Source: Veillonella nakazawae
GTDB lineage: Bacteria; Bacillota; Negativicutes; Veillonellales; Veillonellaceae
Assembly (NCBI RefSeq): GCF_013393365.1
Contig: NZ_AP022321.1
Span: 530,001 to 594,000 of the forward strand
Direction of reading: 5' to 3'
DNA: 64,000 nt
A program made the position numbers and the translations under genes. Each line of letters starts with the position of its first letter. Within the stretch, counting starts at the first letter, position 1. Of the stretch, positions 62,778 through 64,000 are shown one piece after another. The notes under the pieces are model-generated. The model had not been told where the DNA came from. It did no database searches and was given only the letters and a program-made list of their open reading frames with translations.

Positions 62778-63728
62778 ATGACACCATATAAAGTATTTAT
62801 TGTCGGTCATGAAGGCACGACAGGTTTAAGAATTCATGAACGGTTATCCGATAGAAAAGATATAGAGCTATTAGCTACAGCTGATGAGGATCGAAAAAAT
62901 GTAGAGGCTATTAAAGAGGTAGCTAAAGGGGCAGATATTGTATTTCTCTGCTTGCCTGATGCGGCATCTAAAGAAATCATGGCCGCTATCGGTGAATTAC
63001 CATGTAAGGTAATTGATACATCAACTGCCTTTAGAACGGCTGCTGATTGGGCTTATGGCTTCCCAGAGCTCGGTGCGGATTATAAAACAGCCATCGCTAC
63101 TGAAAAACATATTGCTAACCCTGGTTGTCATGCGAGTGGAATGATTGCGTGTATTGCACCTCTTGTAAAAGCTGGTCTTGTGCCAACAGATTATCCTTTC
63201 ACTATCACATCCTTAACAGGCTATAGCGGTGGTGGTAAAAAGATGATTGGCCAATATGAAAGTGAACCAAAGGATTATTTCCTCTATGCACCGCGTCAAT
63301 ATGGTCTTAGTCAACAACATAAACATTTACCAGAGGTTCAACATGTTTGTGGCCTTAGTGAAGCGCCTATTTTTATGCCTATCGTTGACGATTATTATTC
63401 TGGCATGGAAGTAACGGTAGGCATTCACAGTCGTTTATGTCAAAAGCCAATAAGCATTGATAAAGTGCAACAGGCATTAGAAAACTTTTATAAAGGTAGC
63501 CCGATTATTACTGTCGTCCCATTTACTGAGAACAGTAATACAGGCATGTTAAATGCAAATCAATTGAGCAACACAGATAGCATGAAAATCTATGTGACTG
63601 GCAACGATGAACGCATTATGGTTCATGCTATTTTCGATAATTTAGGCAAAGGTGCCTCTGGTGCTGCTGTTCAATGTATGAACATTGCTTTAGGTTTGCC
63701 TGAGGATACAGGCCTAGCACTAGGTTAG
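62778..63728 (+). CDS. argC: N-acetyl-gamma-glutamyl-phosphate reductase (type 2)
   Basis: The NADPH-dependent third step of ornithine synthesis. The 316-residue sequence has the NADP loop FIVGHEGTTGLRIHERLS and the catalytic Cys117 in NPGCHASG. It is of the short type 2 class. I start at MTPYKV; TTG 62766 is less likely. It lies 10 bases before argB. Confidence 0.94.
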   Translation: MTPYKVFIVGHEGTTGLRIHERLSDRKDIELLATADEDRKNVEAIKEVAKGADIVFLCLPDAASKEIMAAIGELPCKVIDTSTAFRTAADWAYGFPELGADYKTAIATEKHIANPGCHASGMIACIAPLVKAGLVPTDYPFTITSLTGYSGGGKKMIGQYESEPKDYFLYAPRQYGLSQQHKHLPEVQHVCGLSEAPIFMPIVDDYYSGMEVTVGIHSRLCQKPISIDKVQQALENFYKGSPIITVVPFTENSNTGMLNANQLSNTDSMKIYVTGNDERIMVHAIFDNLGKGASGAAVQCMNIALGLPEDTGLALG

Positions 63729-63738
63729 AGAGGGAACT

Positions 63739-64000
63739 ATGAAGGACGTAACAAATGCAATGCGGGCGCATATCTTAACTGCGGCCGTTCCATATATTAA
63801 ACAATATACAGATCAATATGTTGTCGTTAAATATGGCGGCAATGCTATGATTGATGAAGAATTAAAAAAATCCGTTATGAAGGATTTAATGCTACTTCAA
63901 TTGGTAGGGGTGAAAGTTGTGCTCGTTCATGGCGGTGGTCCAGCTATTAATAGTACACTAGATGCCATGAAAATTGAATCCCGTTTTGCAAATGGCTTGC
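63739..64000 (+). CDS. argB: Acetylglutamate kinase (cut by window end)
   Basis: The first 87 residues are present: VVVKYGGNAMIDEELKKSV and VLVHGGGPAINSTL are the ATP-binding and N-acetylglutamate-site motifs of ArgB, the committed and often arginine-inhibited step. GAGGGA precedes the ATG. It continues past the window. Confidence 0.95.
   Translation, partial: MKDVTNAMRAHILTAAVPYIKQYTDQYVVVKYGGNAMIDEELKKSVMKDLMLLQLVGVKVVLVHGGGPAINSTLDAMKIESRFANGL

Noticed and set aside
1..64000. CRISPR arrays, insertion sequences, transposases, integrases and phage genes
   Set aside because: I saw no regularly spaced repeats and no transposase or integrase product. Only the small GRP-motif protein hints at mobile DNA.

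Overview
The window looks like chromosome of an anaerobic, low-GC, diderm Firmicute, most probably Veillonella (Negativicutes). Outer-membrane genes (a TonB-dependent receptor with ExbB/ExbD/TonB, and a classical autotransporter) sit beside Firmicute-type genes (a SpoVB-like flippase, YlbF, a UPF0173 hydrolase, an ABC-F protein). An [FeFe] hydrogenase and a radical-SAM heme-degradation enzyme fit anaerobic life. The genus is inferred from gene content; no rRNA is present to prove it.

Layout. 1-3200: a hairpin-rich block, a long AT-rich gap, a candidate G-poor RNA, tRNA-Trp, tRNA-Arg(ACG), a small secreted-protein/HTH operon, a cobalamin riboswitch with no obvious target gene, and tRNA-Leu(TAG). 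3248-10532: mfd, a MATE/MurJ-like flippase, mazG, HU and a glycolipid glycosyltransferase. 10662-16730: a small acidic protein, ABC-F, [FeFe] hydrogenase, and DUF47-PiT phosphate uptake. 17145-20357: a small GRP-motif protein followed by a G-free transcript tail, then an iron-complex ABC importer. 20715-23261: an ascorbate-type PTS and a DUF454 protein.

23563-33894 is the most distinctive region and reads as one heme module. It contains an AraC regulator, a Fur-box-like palindrome, a 1695-residue TonB receptor that continues into a second porin-like barrel, ExbB, ExbD, a TonB with a Gly/Asp-rich linker, a flavodoxin and a ChuW/HutW-type radical SAM enzyme. The proposed flow is heme capture at the outer membrane, TonB-energised import, and anaerobic ring opening with flavodoxin as electron donor. 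The cytoplasmic-membrane step is not in this cluster; the ABC importer at 17553-20357 is one candidate.

34111-40997: a PfkB kinase with TrkH/TrkA potassium uptake, then a three-gene cassette of a 22-residue-repeat solenoid protein, a MoxR-type AAA+ ATPase and a vWA protein whose peptidase-like site is altered. 41122-50813: UPF0173 hydrolase, moaC, trmL, ylbF, murB, a QueG-like Fe-S protein, typA, a DUF4198 secreted protein and an autotransporter. 51024-58675: flavoprotein, low-MW phosphatase, tRNA-Arg(CCG), a small membrane protein, a decayed gene, methyltransferase, YgbA-type protein, thioredoxin-fold protein, ilvBN, carbonic anhydrase and an unknown protein. 58762-64000: a membrane-anchored purple-acid-type phosphatase and an arginine cluster (M20 amidohydrolase, argF, argC, argB cut by the window end).

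Starts were moved to the codon with a proper ribosome binding site in several genes; the evidence fields say where.
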